Translations under genes and position numbers: made by a program | Assembly: GCF_000021545.1 (NCBI RefSeq) | Contig: NC_012438.1 | Location: 1,176,003-1,240,002, forward strand | From: Sulfurihydrogenibium azorense Az-Fu1 | GTDB taxonomy: Bacteria; Aquificota; Aquificia; Aquificales; Hydrogenothermaceae | DNA length: 64,000 nucleotides | Direction of reading: 5' to 3' | Notes under the pieces: generated by a model | Told to the model about the DNA's origin: nothing | The model's database searches: none | What the model saw: only the letters and a program-made list of their open reading frames with translations | Shown here: positions 26,493-34,131 of the stretch, one piece after another | Position numbering within the stretch: position 1 is the stretch's first letter | Layout: every line of letters begins with the position of its first letter

Positions 26493-27257
26493 TTATCCAA
26501 ATCTTCCTGAAATGTAATCTTCTGTAAGTTTTTTGTTTGGTTTTGTAAATATAATGTCTGTAGAATCAAATTCAATAAGCTCTCCTAAGTACATAAACGC
26601 TGTGTAGTCTGATACCCTTGCAGCTTGTTGCATGTTGTGAGTAACTATTATTATAGTGTGGTTTTTCTTAAGTTCTACTATTAGTTCTTCTATTTTAGCT
26701 GTTGATATTGGGTCAAGGGCGGAAGTAGGCTCGTCAAATAGTATAACTTCTGGTTTAACTGCTATTGTCCTTGCTATACATAACCTTTGTTGTTGTCCAC
26801 CAGAAAGTCCAAATGCAGAAGTATCTAATCTATCTTTTACTTCTTCCCAAAGTGCAGCTTCCTTTAAAGCTTGCTCCACTCTGTCTTTTAACTCTGTTTT
26901 GTTTTTTATACCTTGAAGTTTAAGACCGTAAGCTATATTTTCAAAAATTGACATAGGAAACGGTGTAGGTTTTTGGAAAACCATTCCTACTTTCGTTCTT
27001 AGTTCCATTAAGTCTACATCTTTATCTAATATGTTTTTCCCATCTAAAAGTATCTCTCCTTCGTACCTGTTTCCTGGGTATAGGTCGTGCATTCTGTTGA
27101 AACATCTTAAAAGTGTTGTTTTACCACAACCTGAAGGACCTATAAGAGCTGTAATCTTCTTTTCGTAAATAGGCATGTTAATATTTTTTAAAGCAAGTTT
27201 ATTGCCTGAGTAGTAAAAGTTAAGATTCTTTACTTCCATTTTCAAGTTTTCTGCCAT
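26493..27257 (-). CDS. pstB: Phosphate ABC transporter ATPase PstB
   Basis: 254 residues with Walker A (Gly-Pro-Ser-Gly-Cys-Gly-Lys-Thr-Thr), the LSGGQ signature (Leu-Ser-Gly-Gly-Gln-Gln-Gln), Walker B (Ile-Leu-Phe-Asp-Glu-Pro-Thr) and the H-loop (Thr-His-Asn-Met-Gln). The [10 protein letters not shown] and Phe-Gln-Lys-Pro-Thr-Pro-Phe-Pro blocks are PstB-specific. It energises high-affinity phosphate uptake. pstA lies 18 bp upstream in the run. Confidence 0.97.
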   Translation of the reverse strand: MAENLKMEVKNLNFYYSGNKLALKNINMPIYEKKITALIGPSGCGKTTLLRCFNRMHDLYPGNRYEGEILLDGKNILDKDVDLMELRTKVGMVFQKPTPFPMSIFENIAYGLKLQGIKNKTELKDRVEQALKEAALWEEVKDRLDTSAFGLSGGQQQRLCIARTIAVKPEVILFDEPTSALDPISTAKIEELIVELKKNHTIIIVTHNMQQAARVSDYTAFMYLGELIEFDSTDIIFTKPNKKLTEDYISGRFG

Positions 27258-27275
27258 TTTATAAAATTCCTCCTG

Positions 27276-28118
27276 TTAATGCTTTTTCCTTTGGATTAAG
27301 TATCTTGCTGTAATAGAAGCAATTAAAACACCAAAAGTAAGTATAAAAGATGCAGCCCAAGCCTGTCTGTGCCACTCGTCGTAAGGACCCATAGCGTACT
27401 GGAATACTGTAACTGTTAAAGAAGCCATCGGTTTTGTAGGGTCTAAAGTTGTGAAGCTGTTGTTGAAAGCTGTAAACAACAGTGGTGCAGTCTCTCCTGA
27501 TATTCTTGCAACTCCCAGTATAACTCCAGTTAAAACACCTACTTTTGCAGCTCTTAAAACAACTTGAAAACTAACCTGCCACGGTTGAGCTCCAAGTGCA
27601 TAAGCAGCTTCTCTTGTTTCTTTTGGAACCAACTTCATCATTTCATCGGTTGTGATAACTATAACTGGTATCATTAAAAGTGCTAAGGCAACACCACCTG
27701 CTATTCCCATAAAGTGTCCAACAGGTTTAACAAGGATAGCATACACAACAGCTCCGATAACTATAGAAGGATTACTAACCATAATGTCAACTATGTTTCT
27801 TCCTATTCTTGCTATCTTTGAATTTCTTCCATACTCTGCAAAGTATATACCTGCAAGTATTCCTATCGGAGTTCCTATTACAGTCCCTAAAAATGTAATT
27901 ATTATGTGCCCTATAAATGCGTGTTTCAAACCTCCTCCTTCCATACCTGGTGGGACTGGGTCTTTTGTAAACAGGTCTATGTTTATGTATTTAAACCCGT
28001 TTATAAACAAGTCTCCCAGTATCCAGAATAAGAAAAACAGTCCAAAAACGGCTGAAAATAGAGAAAGGGTTAAAAATACGTAGTTTTCAACTTTCCTTTT
28101 TAACTTGTTAGTAGCCAT
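27276..28118 (-). CDS. pstA: Phosphate ABC transporter permease PstA
   Basis: 280 residues with six hydrophobic segments and the permease EAA-like loop (Arg-Glu-Ala-Ala-Tyr-Ala-Leu-Gly-Ala). Central blocks Gly-Thr-Pro-Ile-Gly-Ile-Leu-Ala-Gly and Ser-Asn-Pro-Ser-Ile-Val-Ile-Gly match PstA. It is one base after pstC and pairs with it in the inner membrane to form the phosphate channel. Confidence 0.95.
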   Translation of the reverse strand: MATNKLKRKVENYVFLTLSLFSAVFGLFFLFWILGDLFINGFKYINIDLFTKDPVPPGMEGGGLKHAFIGHIIITFLGTVIGTPIGILAGIYFAEYGRNSKIARIGRNIVDIMVSNPSIVIGAVVYAILVKPVGHFMGIAGGVALALLMIPVIVITTDEMMKLVPKETREAAYALGAQPWQVSFQVVLRAAKVGVLTGVILGVARISGETAPLLFTAFNNSFTTLDPTKPMASLTVTVFQYAMGPYDEWHRQAWAASFILTFGVLIASITARYLIQRKKH

Positions 28119-28119
28119 T

Positions 28120-29076
28120 TTAAACCTTCCACTTTTTTTCTAATTGTAATAACATCAATTTAGATAAATATAAAATCACAAAAGACATGATAAACAGGAT
28201 TAACGCTAAAAAGTATAGAGAAGATAAGTAAATATCTGTATCAGCTTCTGTAAATTGGTTAGCTAAAGCTACGGTAATAGTTGTAAAAGGGTCTAAAAGT
28301 GATTTAGGTATTTGGTTTACGTTTCCTGCTAAAAATGTAACTGCCATTGTCTCTCCAAGAGCTCTACCTACACTTAAGATAAGTCCTCCGGCTATACCTG
28401 AAGCTGTAATAGGTATCATAACTTGCTTTATAACTTCCCACTTAGTTGCACCAAGAGCGTAAGCCGACTCTTTCATAATTGGAGGAACCATATTAAAAGC
28501 GTCTTTTACTACAGAGCTCATAAATGGAATTATCATTATAGCTAAAACTAGAGAAGTTGTTAAAACGTCAATCCCTGTAGGAGAACCTTCAAAAAGTTTA
28601 CCTATTACTGGAACATTTCCCAATTTATCTTGAAGCCATGGTTCTACTTTTTCACCGAATAAAGGTGCAACAACGAAAAGTCCCCACATACCGTAGATAA
28701 TACTTGGTATTGCAGCCAAAAGCTCAATAGCTGTTGAAAATATAGGTTTTAGTTTATTTGGAGATAACTCTGTAAGGAATATAGCGATACCCATAGATAT
28801 AGGAGCTGCTATCAAAGTTGCCAATAATGTTGCTATTAAGGTACCTACTAAAGGAGCTAAACCTCCAAACTTTCCAGCAACAGGGTCCCAATCTGTAGAA
28901 GTTATAAAGTTTATTACTCCAAACTTATCTATGGCTAACGAAGCTTCCTTGTACAGGATTATTAAAATTATAATTGGAAGTATTATTCCTATAAATAAGG
29001 CTGAAAAACCAAGTACTGCTCTAAATATGTATTCTAATAATTTAGCTCTCTTTAATGCAGAGTTTACATTACTCAT
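28120..29076 (-). CDS. pstC: Phosphate ABC transporter permease PstC
   Basis: 318 residues, about six membrane segments, with the PstC-type loop Lys-Glu-Ser-Ala-Tyr-Ala-Leu-Gly-Ala-Thr and the Ile-Pro-Ser-Ile-Ile-Tyr-Gly segment. It follows pstS after a hairpin in the ~97 bp spacer, and is one base before pstA. Confidence 0.95.
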   Translation of the reverse strand: MSNVNSALKRAKLLEYIFRAVLGFSALFIGIILPIIILIILYKEASLAIDKFGVINFITSTDWDPVAGKFGGLAPLVGTLIATLLATLIAAPISMGIAIFLTELSPNKLKPIFSTAIELLAAIPSIIYGMWGLFVVAPLFGEKVEPWLQDKLGNVPVIGKLFEGSPTGIDVLTTSLVLAIMIIPFMSSVVKDAFNMVPPIMKESAYALGATKWEVIKQVMIPITASGIAGGLILSVGRALGETMAVTFLAGNVNQIPKSLLDPFTTITVALANQFTEADTDIYLSSLYFLALILFIMSFVILYLSKLMLLQLEKKWKV

Positions 29077-29112
29077 AATCCCACCTTAAATTCTATTTTA
29101 CGTTACTATTAT

Positions 29113-29143
29113 AAAACAAAAATCCCCCACTTTACTGTGGGGG
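29113..29143 (-). terminator. Attenuating terminator between pstS and pstC
   Basis: On the coding (minus) strand CCCCCAC-AGTAAA-GTGGGGG forms a 7-bp stem (29143-29124) followed by ATTTTTGTTTT (29123-29113). A partial stop after pstS gives more binding protein than membrane components, the usual pst arrangement. Confidence 0.75.
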
Positions 29144-29173
29144 TAAAAGTAATGGAGGTTAAACATGAGAAGC

Positions 29174-30178
29174 TTACATTAAACCGTTTTCTTTCCAGTA
29201 TTCCCTTATAAGATTTTTTACGTTTTGTGGTAAAGGTATATAGTTTAATCTTATAACTTCTTGGTCTCCGTTTTTAAATGCCCAGTCAAAGAATTGAACT
29301 GCCTTTTTAGAAGATTCAGGTTTGTCTTTTGCCAGTAATATAAACGTAGCTCCAGCTATAGGATAACTGTCTTTACCCGGCTGGTCTGTTAAAACATAGT
29401 AAAAGTGTTGTTTTTTATCCCATTTAGCGTTTGCAGCTGCAGCTTGGAAGGATTCAACAGAAGGAGCTACAAAGTTTCCTTCTTTGTTTTTAACTTTACC
29501 TGCAGGCATGTTGTTTTGTTTCGCGTATATGTATTCTACATATCCTATTGCACCTCTGAATCTTTTAACGTAGTTAGCAACGCCTTCGTTTCCTTTTCCA
29601 CCTACCCCAACAGGCCAGTTAACAGACGTTCCAAATCCAACTTGTTTTTCCCAATCAGGACATACTTTTGATAAGTAGTTTGTCCATATCCAAGTTGTAC
29701 CAGAACCGTCAGACCTTCTAACTACTGTGATATCTCTATCAGGTAAGTTTACACCAGGGTTTAGCTGTTGTAAATATGGGTCATTCCACTTTTTGATTTT
29801 ACCCATATAAATATCACAGAGAGCTTTACCATCAAAGTTTAACTGTTTTCCTTGGACTTCTGGAAGGTTATAAACTGGTACAACTCCACCTATAACAGTA
29901 GGAAATTGTAAAAGTTTCTTTTGGTTTAACTCTTGTGGAGTTAAAGGTGCGTCAGAAGCTCCAAAGTCAACAGTTCTGTTTTCAATCTGTCTTATACCAC
30001 CACCGGAACCTATTGACTGATAGTTTACCTTTATACCAGTTGCCTTTTCATACATAAAAGCCCAAGCTGAGTATATTGGGTATGGAAATGTAGCTCCAGC
30101 ACCTGTTAACTCAGCTGCAAATACTGCAGTGGATACTGCTAACAATCCACCTATAGCTAACTTTCCTATTGTTTTCAC
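29174..30178 (-). CDS. pstS: Phosphate-binding periplasmic protein PstS
   Basis: 334 residues with a signal peptide (Met-Lys-Thr-Ile-Gly-Lys, hydrophobic core, cleavage after Val-Phe-Ala near residue 21). Mature sequence opens Leu-Thr-Gly-Ala-Gly-Ala-Thr-Phe-Pro, the PstS phosphate site, followed by Gly-Ser-Gly-Gly-Gly-Ile-Arg and Arg-Arg-Ser-Asp-Gly-Ser-Gly-Thr-Thr. It captures phosphate for PstCAB. The start is GTG at 30178 with AAGGAGG 5-10 nt upstream; direct repeats that look like PhoB boxes lie farther up. Confidence 0.97.
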   Translation of the reverse strand: MKTIGKLAIGGLLAVSTAVFAAELTGAGATFPYPIYSAWAFMYEKATGIKVNYQSIGSGGGIRQIENRTVDFGASDAPLTPQELNQKKLLQFPTVIGGVVPVYNLPEVQGKQLNFDGKALCDIYMGKIKKWNDPYLQQLNPGVNLPDRDITVVRRSDGSGTTWIWTNYLSKVCPDWEKQVGFGTSVNWPVGVGGKGNEGVANYVKRFRGAIGYVEYIYAKQNNMPAGKVKNKEGNFVAPSVESFQAAAANAKWDKKQHFYYVLTDQPGKDSYPIAGATFILLAKDKPESSKKAVQFFDWAFKNGDQEVIRLNYIPLPQNVKNLIREYWKENGLM

Positions 30179-30221
30179 TTTCCTTACCTCCTTAAAATTC
30201 AGTTATAATAAATTTAAATCA

Positions 30222-30265
30222 AAATTTTTAAAATTTTATTAATTTTTTGTTAAGAATTTTTAACA
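30222..30265 (-). promoter_or_regulatory. Candidate PhoB box array upstream of pstS
   Basis: On the minus strand, units TGTTAAAAATT, CTTAACAAAAA, ATTAATAAAAT and TTTAAAAATTT follow each other at 11-bp steps, the spacing of PhoB/PhoP half-sites. A TTATAAC-type -10 follows about 20 bp downstream. The repeats are imperfect and the DNA is very AT-rich, so this is weaker than the array at 31967. Confidence 0.5.
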
Positions 30266-30290
30266 AATCCCCCTCCCCCCTTTTATCCTA

Positions 30291-31583
30291 TTACCAACTT
30301 AACTCAGCTGTAAGTTTGTATTGTGATTTATCAAAATAGCTTGAAGATTTAGCTGTGTTAGCCAAATCATCTTTTCCAGAGTAGTCAAAGTTTTCATAGT
30401 TTATAATCCACTTTACGTACTTGTTCATAGTGTAAGCAACGCCAACGTAATAAGCTCTTCTCTTATCCCAGTAAGCAGTTGTTGTACCTTGTTTATTTTT
30501 TGGTTTCCAGTAGTCGTATCTTCCAAAGATTGACCAGTCTTTAACAGGTCTTACTTCAAAGTTCACAGAATATCCATCACCAGCGTTGGCAGATTGTGTA
30601 TTGTAGTCAACTTTTCCATACTGAGCTGCTATGAGGAACATTGGGTGGTTATAAACTGCGTGTATGTGGTAAAGATTTAGATTTTTGTGTGTTAAATATG
30701 CATCGTTATAACCTATGTTTGATGCTAAGTGTAGAGATACGTTTGCATACTGGTCTTTTGTTGGGCTTAACTTCTTGTCTCCGTTTCCAAGTATGTGGTA
30801 TGTAATTCTACCTTCAAATGAGTTGTGTATTCCGGAAGAGTTTTTAGAAGATGTATTTATTTTATCATAACCTTCTCCGTTAAACATTCCTATTTCAGAA
30901 GATACGTAAGGAGTTTTTGTTTTGAAGTTAATTCCAAGGTCAGCAGAAGGCCAAAGTCCCATACCATTTGAAGATTCAATAAATGTTTTGTCTATACTTC
31001 TATACCACCAGCCTGTATGCTCTTCAAAGTCTATCCAAGGGGTGTGAGCCACACCAAACTCAAACCCAGTATGTGGTATTAAACCTGAGATGTCTTTGTA
31101 GAGATATCCGTATTTAATTTTTAACTTATAGTCTGTACCAGCTGATAAATCAGTAGTAAATCTTATGTGGTCTTTGTCATTTAAATATGCTTTTGTATCA
31201 AAATAGAACCTTCTTACTTCAAAGTCTCCCCTGTCGTTATTTCCTGTGTATTGTTTTTTGTCAACTGTATAAGTATAACCTATGTAAGCCTTTCCACCGA
31301 TTTCAAATTTCTTAAACTTTCCTGCTAAAGCTGGCATGTCTCCCCATTTTTTCTCTAACTTGCTTAACTTCTCTTTGGCTTCCATAGCTGTTTTGTCAAT
31401 TTCGGCCTGATACTTGGCTTTTTCAGCTTCTTCCTGTGCAAGTTGTTCGTCAATCGCTGCCGCTTCCTGCTCTGTTAAGATTCCTTTCTCAACTAATTTT
31501 TTGAGAATAGGGTTCTCAACTACAGCTGCCTGTGAAAAACCTACTGCCCCCATAAGAGCAAGCACTGCTAAACTCTTCTTCAT
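30291..31583 (-). CDS. Phosphate-selective porin (OprO/OprP-like)
   Basis: About 430 residues from ATG 31583. An earlier ATG at 31589 is only 2 nt from GGAGG, while 31583 is 8 nt away and starts a clean signal peptide (Lys-Lys-Ser-Leu, hydrophobic core, Ser-Gln-Ala). The early mature part is a Glu/Lys-rich coiled segment, then a beta-rich region with alternating aromatic residues and a final Thr-Ala-Glu-Leu-Ser-Trp, typical of outer-membrane barrels. It resembles the O/P porin family. It lies upstream of pstS in the same direction, so a phosphate channel is likely. The exact anion is not proven. Confidence 0.82.
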   Translation of the reverse strand: MKKSLAVLALMGAVGFSQAAVVENPILKKLVEKGILTEQEAAAIDEQLAQEEAEKAKYQAEIDKTAMEAKEKLSKLEKKWGDMPALAGKFKKFEIGGKAYIGYTYTVDKKQYTGNNDRGDFEVRRFYFDTKAYLNDKDHIRFTTDLSAGTDYKLKIKYGYLYKDISGLIPHTGFEFGVAHTPWIDFEEHTGWWYRSIDKTFIESSNGMGLWPSADLGINFKTKTPYVSSEIGMFNGEGYDKINTSSKNSSGIHNSFEGRITYHILGNGDKKLSPTKDQYANVSLHLASNIGYNDAYLTHKNLNLYHIHAVYNHPMFLIAAQYGKVDYNTQSANAGDGYSVNFEVRPVKDWSIFGRYDYWKPKNKQGTTTAYWDKRRAYYVGVAYTMNKYVKWIINYENFDYSGKDDLANTAKSSSYFDKSQYKLTAELSW

Positions 31584-31642
31584 AAACATAACCTCCTACA
31601 AAAATTATTTACGCAAGTAGAATACAAAAGAATTGTTAAAAT

Positions 31643-31673
31643 TTAACGAAAGAAAAATTAACGAAAGTTAACA
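31643..31673 (-). promoter_or_regulatory. TTAACGAAAG direct repeats in the porin promoter region
   Basis: Plus-strand TTAACGAAAG occurs at 31643-31652 and 31658-31667, directly followed by TTAACA at 31668-31673. They lie 60-90 bp upstream of the porin start. Given the phosphate genes on both sides they may be PhoB sites, but the spacing (15 and 10 bp) is irregular. Confidence 0.35.
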
Positions 31674-31704
31674 ATAAGAGATAAATTGTTAAGAAAAATT
31701 AAAA

Positions 31705-31731
31705 TTGAAAAAAACTGTAGTGTGGTATAAT
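31705..31731 (+). promoter_or_regulatory. Extended -10 promoter for tRNA-Ser and SRP RNA
   Basis: TGGTATAAT at 31723-31731 is a perfect extended -10 (TGn-TATAAT). TTGAAA at 31705-31710 is a -35-like match with short 15-bp spacing. It is 23 bp upstream of the tRNA. Confidence 0.65.
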
Positions 31732-31753
31732 ATTTAATATTTATTCTTCTAAT

Positions 31754-31843
31754 GGATGGGTGTCCGAGTGGCCGAAGGAGCAGCACTGGAAATGCTGTGT
31801 ACGGGTAATCCCCGTACCGCGGGTTCGAATCCCGCCCCATCCG
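31754..31843 (+). tRNA. tRNA-Ser (anticodon GGA)
   Basis: A 90-nt class II tRNA. Acceptor GGATGGG (31754-31760) pairs with CCCATCC (31836-31842), discriminator G. The anticodon arm CAGCA-CTGGAAA-TGCTG reads GGA (Ser, UCC/UCU codons). A long variable arm (TACGGG/CCCGTA) and the T-loop GTTCGAATC follow. CCA is not encoded. Confidence 0.95.
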
Positions 31844-31857
31844 CTTGGCCGTGATAA

Positions 31858-31955
31858 ACAGTCGGGACCCTCCGGGTAGGAGACGGTGAACCTCCCCAGG
31901 TCCGGAAGGAAGCAAGGATAAGCCGAACCTCCTATGCCGGAGTAAGTCCCGTTAA
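31858..31955 (+). ncRNA. ffs: Signal recognition particle RNA (small bacterial 4.5S type)
   Basis: The highly conserved apical loop AGGTCCGGAAGGAAGCA lies at 31898-31914, with flanking strands that fold back (GTCGGGACC near 31861 against GTCCCG at 31946-31951). Length is about 95-100 nt, the size of the 4.5S type without an Alu domain. It is 15 nt downstream of tRNA-Ser and probably in the same transcript. Exact ends are estimated. Confidence 0.9.
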
Positions 31956-31966
31956 TATAAAAATTT

Positions 31967-32016
31967 CTTAACAAAATCTTCATAAAATCTTAACTTAATC
32001 TTACTAAAATCTTAAC
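31967..32016 (+). promoter_or_regulatory. Five-unit PhoB box array upstream of psiE-phoB
   Basis: CTT starts at 31967, 31978, 31989, 32000 and 32011: five units at exactly 11 bp (CTTAACAAAAT, CTTCATAAAAT, CTTAACTTAAT, CTTACTAAAAT, CTTAAC). Eleven-base direct repeats are the binding pattern of PhoB/PhoP response regulators. TAAAAT hexamers inside the array (31983-31988, 32005-32010) could be -10 boxes. The array ends 2 nt before the psiE ATG. Confidence 0.75.
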
Positions 32017-32017
32017 T

Positions 32018-32449
32018 ATGGTAACCGTAGAAAAAATTTTAAAGTTTAAAGTGCTGGATAACGCAATCCTACTATCTCTCTTTGTATTAGAGATAATAAT
32101 ATCTCTTGGACTTGGATTGAGTATAATAAACATACTTCTAACTCTATACCAGAACTATCCAAATATAAAGCAAATGGTAGAAGGTCTTATAAACAATACC
32201 CTATCTATCTTTATAATGATAGAGATAATAAAAAGCATAAACGATTACATAACTTTAAAAAGAGTTAGACTATCTATAATAATAGACATATCCATAATAA
32301 TATTAATTCGTGAGCTTGTAGTAGGACTATATCAACATAATATTTCTACAGAGTTTGCTATACTGCTAACAGGCATAGCTTTTATATTAGTTATAATGAG
32401 AGTAATAACATTAAAGTACTCACCGAATAAATATAAACTGGAGGTATGA
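32018..32449 (+). CDS. PsiE-like phosphate-starvation-inducible membrane protein
   Basis: 143 residues with four hydrophobic helices and a short loop (Asn-Asp-Tyr-Ile-Thr-Leu-Lys-Arg-Val-Arg) like PsiE family members. Function unknown, but the family is induced by phosphate starvation and this copy is preceded by PhoB boxes. No ribosome site is seen in the 2-nt space before ATG 32018, so it may be a leaderless message; an in-frame GTG at 32051 is a poorer alternative. It overlaps the region before phoB and shares its transcript. Confidence 0.75.
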   Translation: MVTVEKILKFKVLDNAILLSLFVLEIIISLGLGLSIINILLTLYQNYPNIKQMVEGLINNTLSIFIMIEIIKSINDYITLKRVRLSIIIDISIIILIRELVVGLYQHNISTEFAILLTGIAFILVIMRVITLKYSPNKYKLEV

Positions 32450-32451
32450 AG

Positions 32452-33138
32452 ATGGCACTTATTTATGTAATTGAAGACGATGAAGACATTAACGAACTTT
32501 TAACCTACAACTTTAAAAAAGAAGGATTTGAAGTAAAATCCTTTCCAAATGGAAAGGTAGCCTTTGAGCATATAAAAGAAGATAAACCGGACGCTGTAGT
32601 TTTAGACTTGATGATGCCAGAGATAGATGGACTTGAGTTTTGTAAGTTAGTAAGGTCTGATAAAGAGATAAGCCATACACCATTAATTATGCTAACTGCA
32701 AAAAGCACAGAAATAGATAAAATAGTAGGTTTAGAATTAGGAGCTGATGATTACGTAACGAAACCTTTCTCTTTTAGAGAACTTCTAGCAAGAGTTAAGG
32801 CTGTAATTAGGAGGTCTAAGTCTTACCACTTTCCAACATCTAAACCTAAGTATAAATTTAAAGATTTAGAGATTATTCCAGAAAAATTTGAAGTAACTAT
32901 AAAAGGACAACACATTAACCTTACTATAACACAGTTTAAACTACTTTTAGCCCTTGTTAACGCAGAAGGTAGAGTTTTATCAAGAGATTACATATTAGAA
33001 AATATATGGAAATGGGATAAAGACATATACGATAGAACAATAGACGTTCATATCAAAAAATTAAGAGAAGTTTTAGGAGATTATGGAAACTGTATTAAAA
33101 CTGTTAGAGGTGTGGGATACAAATGGGAGTGCGAGTAA
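32452..33138 (+). CDS. phoB: Phosphate response regulator PhoB
   Basis: About 228 residues: receiver domain with Glu-Asp-Asp-Glu-Asp, phospho-acceptor in Val-Leu-Asp-Leu-Met-Met-Pro and Lys in Thr-Lys-Pro-Phe-Ser, then an OmpR-type winged helix (Arg-Thr-Ile-Asp-Val-His-Ile-Lys-Lys-Leu-Arg). Start ATG 32452 is 7 nt from GGAGG; ATG 32446 is too close to it. It follows psiE under five 11-bp boxes, so autoregulation is likely. Its partner kinase is the PhoR-like gene at 24154. Confidence 0.9.
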   Translation: MALIYVIEDDEDINELLTYNFKKEGFEVKSFPNGKVAFEHIKEDKPDAVVLDLMMPEIDGLEFCKLVRSDKEISHTPLIMLTAKSTEIDKIVGLELGADDYVTKPFSFRELLARVKAVIRRSKSYHFPTSKPKYKFKDLEIIPEKFEVTIKGQHINLTITQFKLLLALVNAEGRVLSRDYILENIWKWDKDIYDRTIDVHIKKLREVLGDYGNCIKTVRGVGYKWECE

Positions 33139-33152
33139 ACACTCCCGTATTT
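33125..33152 (+). terminator. Intrinsic terminator after phoB
   Basis: GGGAGTG (33125-33131) pairs with CACTCCC (33140-33146), followed by GTATTTTTT. The stem overlaps the phoB stop codon. Confidence 0.75.
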
Positions 33153-33153
33153 T

Positions 33154-33652
33154 TTACATTGAAGGGTTATTTTGTCTTTTTTCAAAATGGTCAGCTGTTT
33201 TTTGAAGAATACTTTTCATCTCTTCACTAACTTGTTTTAAAAATGCTTTAAATCTTTTATCTTCTACACCAAAGTTAGACGAAGATGCTTCTACATCTTC
33301 AACTAAAATTTTAATATTGTTTTTATCCTGATAAATGGATATTCTACAAGGAATTAAAACACTTATTACATCTTTATTGAATTTCAATCCTTCTGTAAGG
33401 TAATCAGCTCTACATAGTAGGTAAGTTTTATGAGGAGTGTTTGATTTTACGGTTTTATCTACGTTCATTGTATGGATTACTCCCCATTTGTGATTTTCTA
33501 TCTCTGTCTTAAGTACATCATTTACTTTGTCAAAGTTCCCATTTTTAATGACAACGTAGTAATAGCCTTTTTTCAAATTGAACTTCGGCAGCTAACACTG
33601 AGTATACTGATAATAGTAAAGACAATGAAAGGACTGTTAAAAATTTTCTCAT
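33154..33652 (-). pseudogene. DUF302 protein, signal peptide and body out of frame
   Basis: An upstream ATG (33652) with GGAGG opens a clear signal peptide (Met-Arg-Lys-Phe-Leu, hydrophobic core, Val-Leu-Ala-Ala-Glu). A +1 frame change at a run of six A (plus-strand T6, 33568-33573) breaks it from the 140-residue DUF302 domain (residues begin Gly-Tyr-Tyr-Tyr-Val-Val). Removing one A joins them into about 165 residues ending at 33154. DUF302 proteins are small beta-barrels of unknown role in periplasm or cytoplasm. The body alone could start at a TTG (33576), but would lose export. Confidence 0.65.
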
Positions 33653-33699
33653 GATACTAACCTCCAGATTTTAATATAATAAAATTATACTTAATTATA

Positions 33700-33740
33700 A
33701 TGAATATATATTCATATATACTATGATTATTATCATTTTA
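33700..33740. promoter_or_regulatory. Palindrome and Fur-like site upstream of the DUF302 gene
   Basis: ATGAATATATATTCAT (33700-33715) is a perfect 16-bp palindrome. Just beyond it TGATTATTATCA (33724-33735) resembles a Fur/PerR-type AT-rich dyad and overlaps the end of yjbQ. They lie in the short space upstream of the DUF302 gene. Confidence 0.35.
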
Positions 33741-34131
33741 ATATTTTTACAAAAACGTTTCTACTTCTTGGTCCATCAAACTCGGCAAAGAATATTCCCT
33801 GCCAAGTTCCTAAAACTAAATCCCCTTTGTCAATGATTACTGAGATGGAATTTCCGGTTAAGATTGATTTTATATGAGCAGCTGCGTTTCCTTCTAAGTG
33901 TTTGTAGTTGTTTATCCACGGTACTAATTTTTCAAGATGGTTTTTTACATCGTAAACTACATCCGGATCTGCATTTTCGTTTATAAACACTCCAGCAGTT
34001 GTGTGAGGAACATATATAACACATATCCCTTCTTCTACTTTCGACTGTTTTACAACTTCTCTTACTTTTGGTGTAATATCTATAAAATCTGTATGGGAAG
34101 AGGTTTTTATTGAGATTTTATAAAACATCAT
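33733..34131 (-). CDS. YjbQ (UPF0047) family protein
   Basis: A 132-residue compact beta-sandwich protein. Conserved Tyr-Val-Pro-His-Thr-Thr-Ala-Gly, Glu-Gly-Asn-Ala-Ala-Ala-His and Gly-Thr-Trp-Gln-Gly-Ile-Phe-Phe-Ala-Glu-Phe-Asp motifs define the family; weak thiamine-phosphate-synthase-like activity has been described for members. It follows nuoF directly and has GGAGT upstream of the start. Confidence 0.9.
   Translation of the reverse strand: MMFYKISIKTSSHTDFIDITPKVREVVKQSKVEEGICVIYVPHTTAGVFINENADPDVVYDVKNHLEKLVPWINNYKHLEGNAAAHIKSILTGNSISVIIDKGDLVLGTWQGIFFAEFDGPRSRNVFVKILK

Noticed and set aside
26492-26575. Longer start for the MntA gene within pstB.
   Set aside because: That extension lies in pstB coding DNA, and ATG 26491 directly after the pstB stop is a better start.
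30269-30280. G-quadruplex on the minus strand (GGGGGGAGGGGG) between the porin and pstS.
   Set aside because: Only two G runs are present, so at best a weak two-layer structure; no other support.
31658-31983. Minus-strand open frames over the tRNA-Ser and SRP RNA region.
   Set aside because: They run antisense to clear RNA genes, have no ribosome site and no recognisable protein features.
33724-33735. A definite Fur box upstream of DUF302.
   Set aside because: Only a partial match in very AT-rich DNA and it overlaps the yjbQ 3' end; kept as a low-confidence site only.
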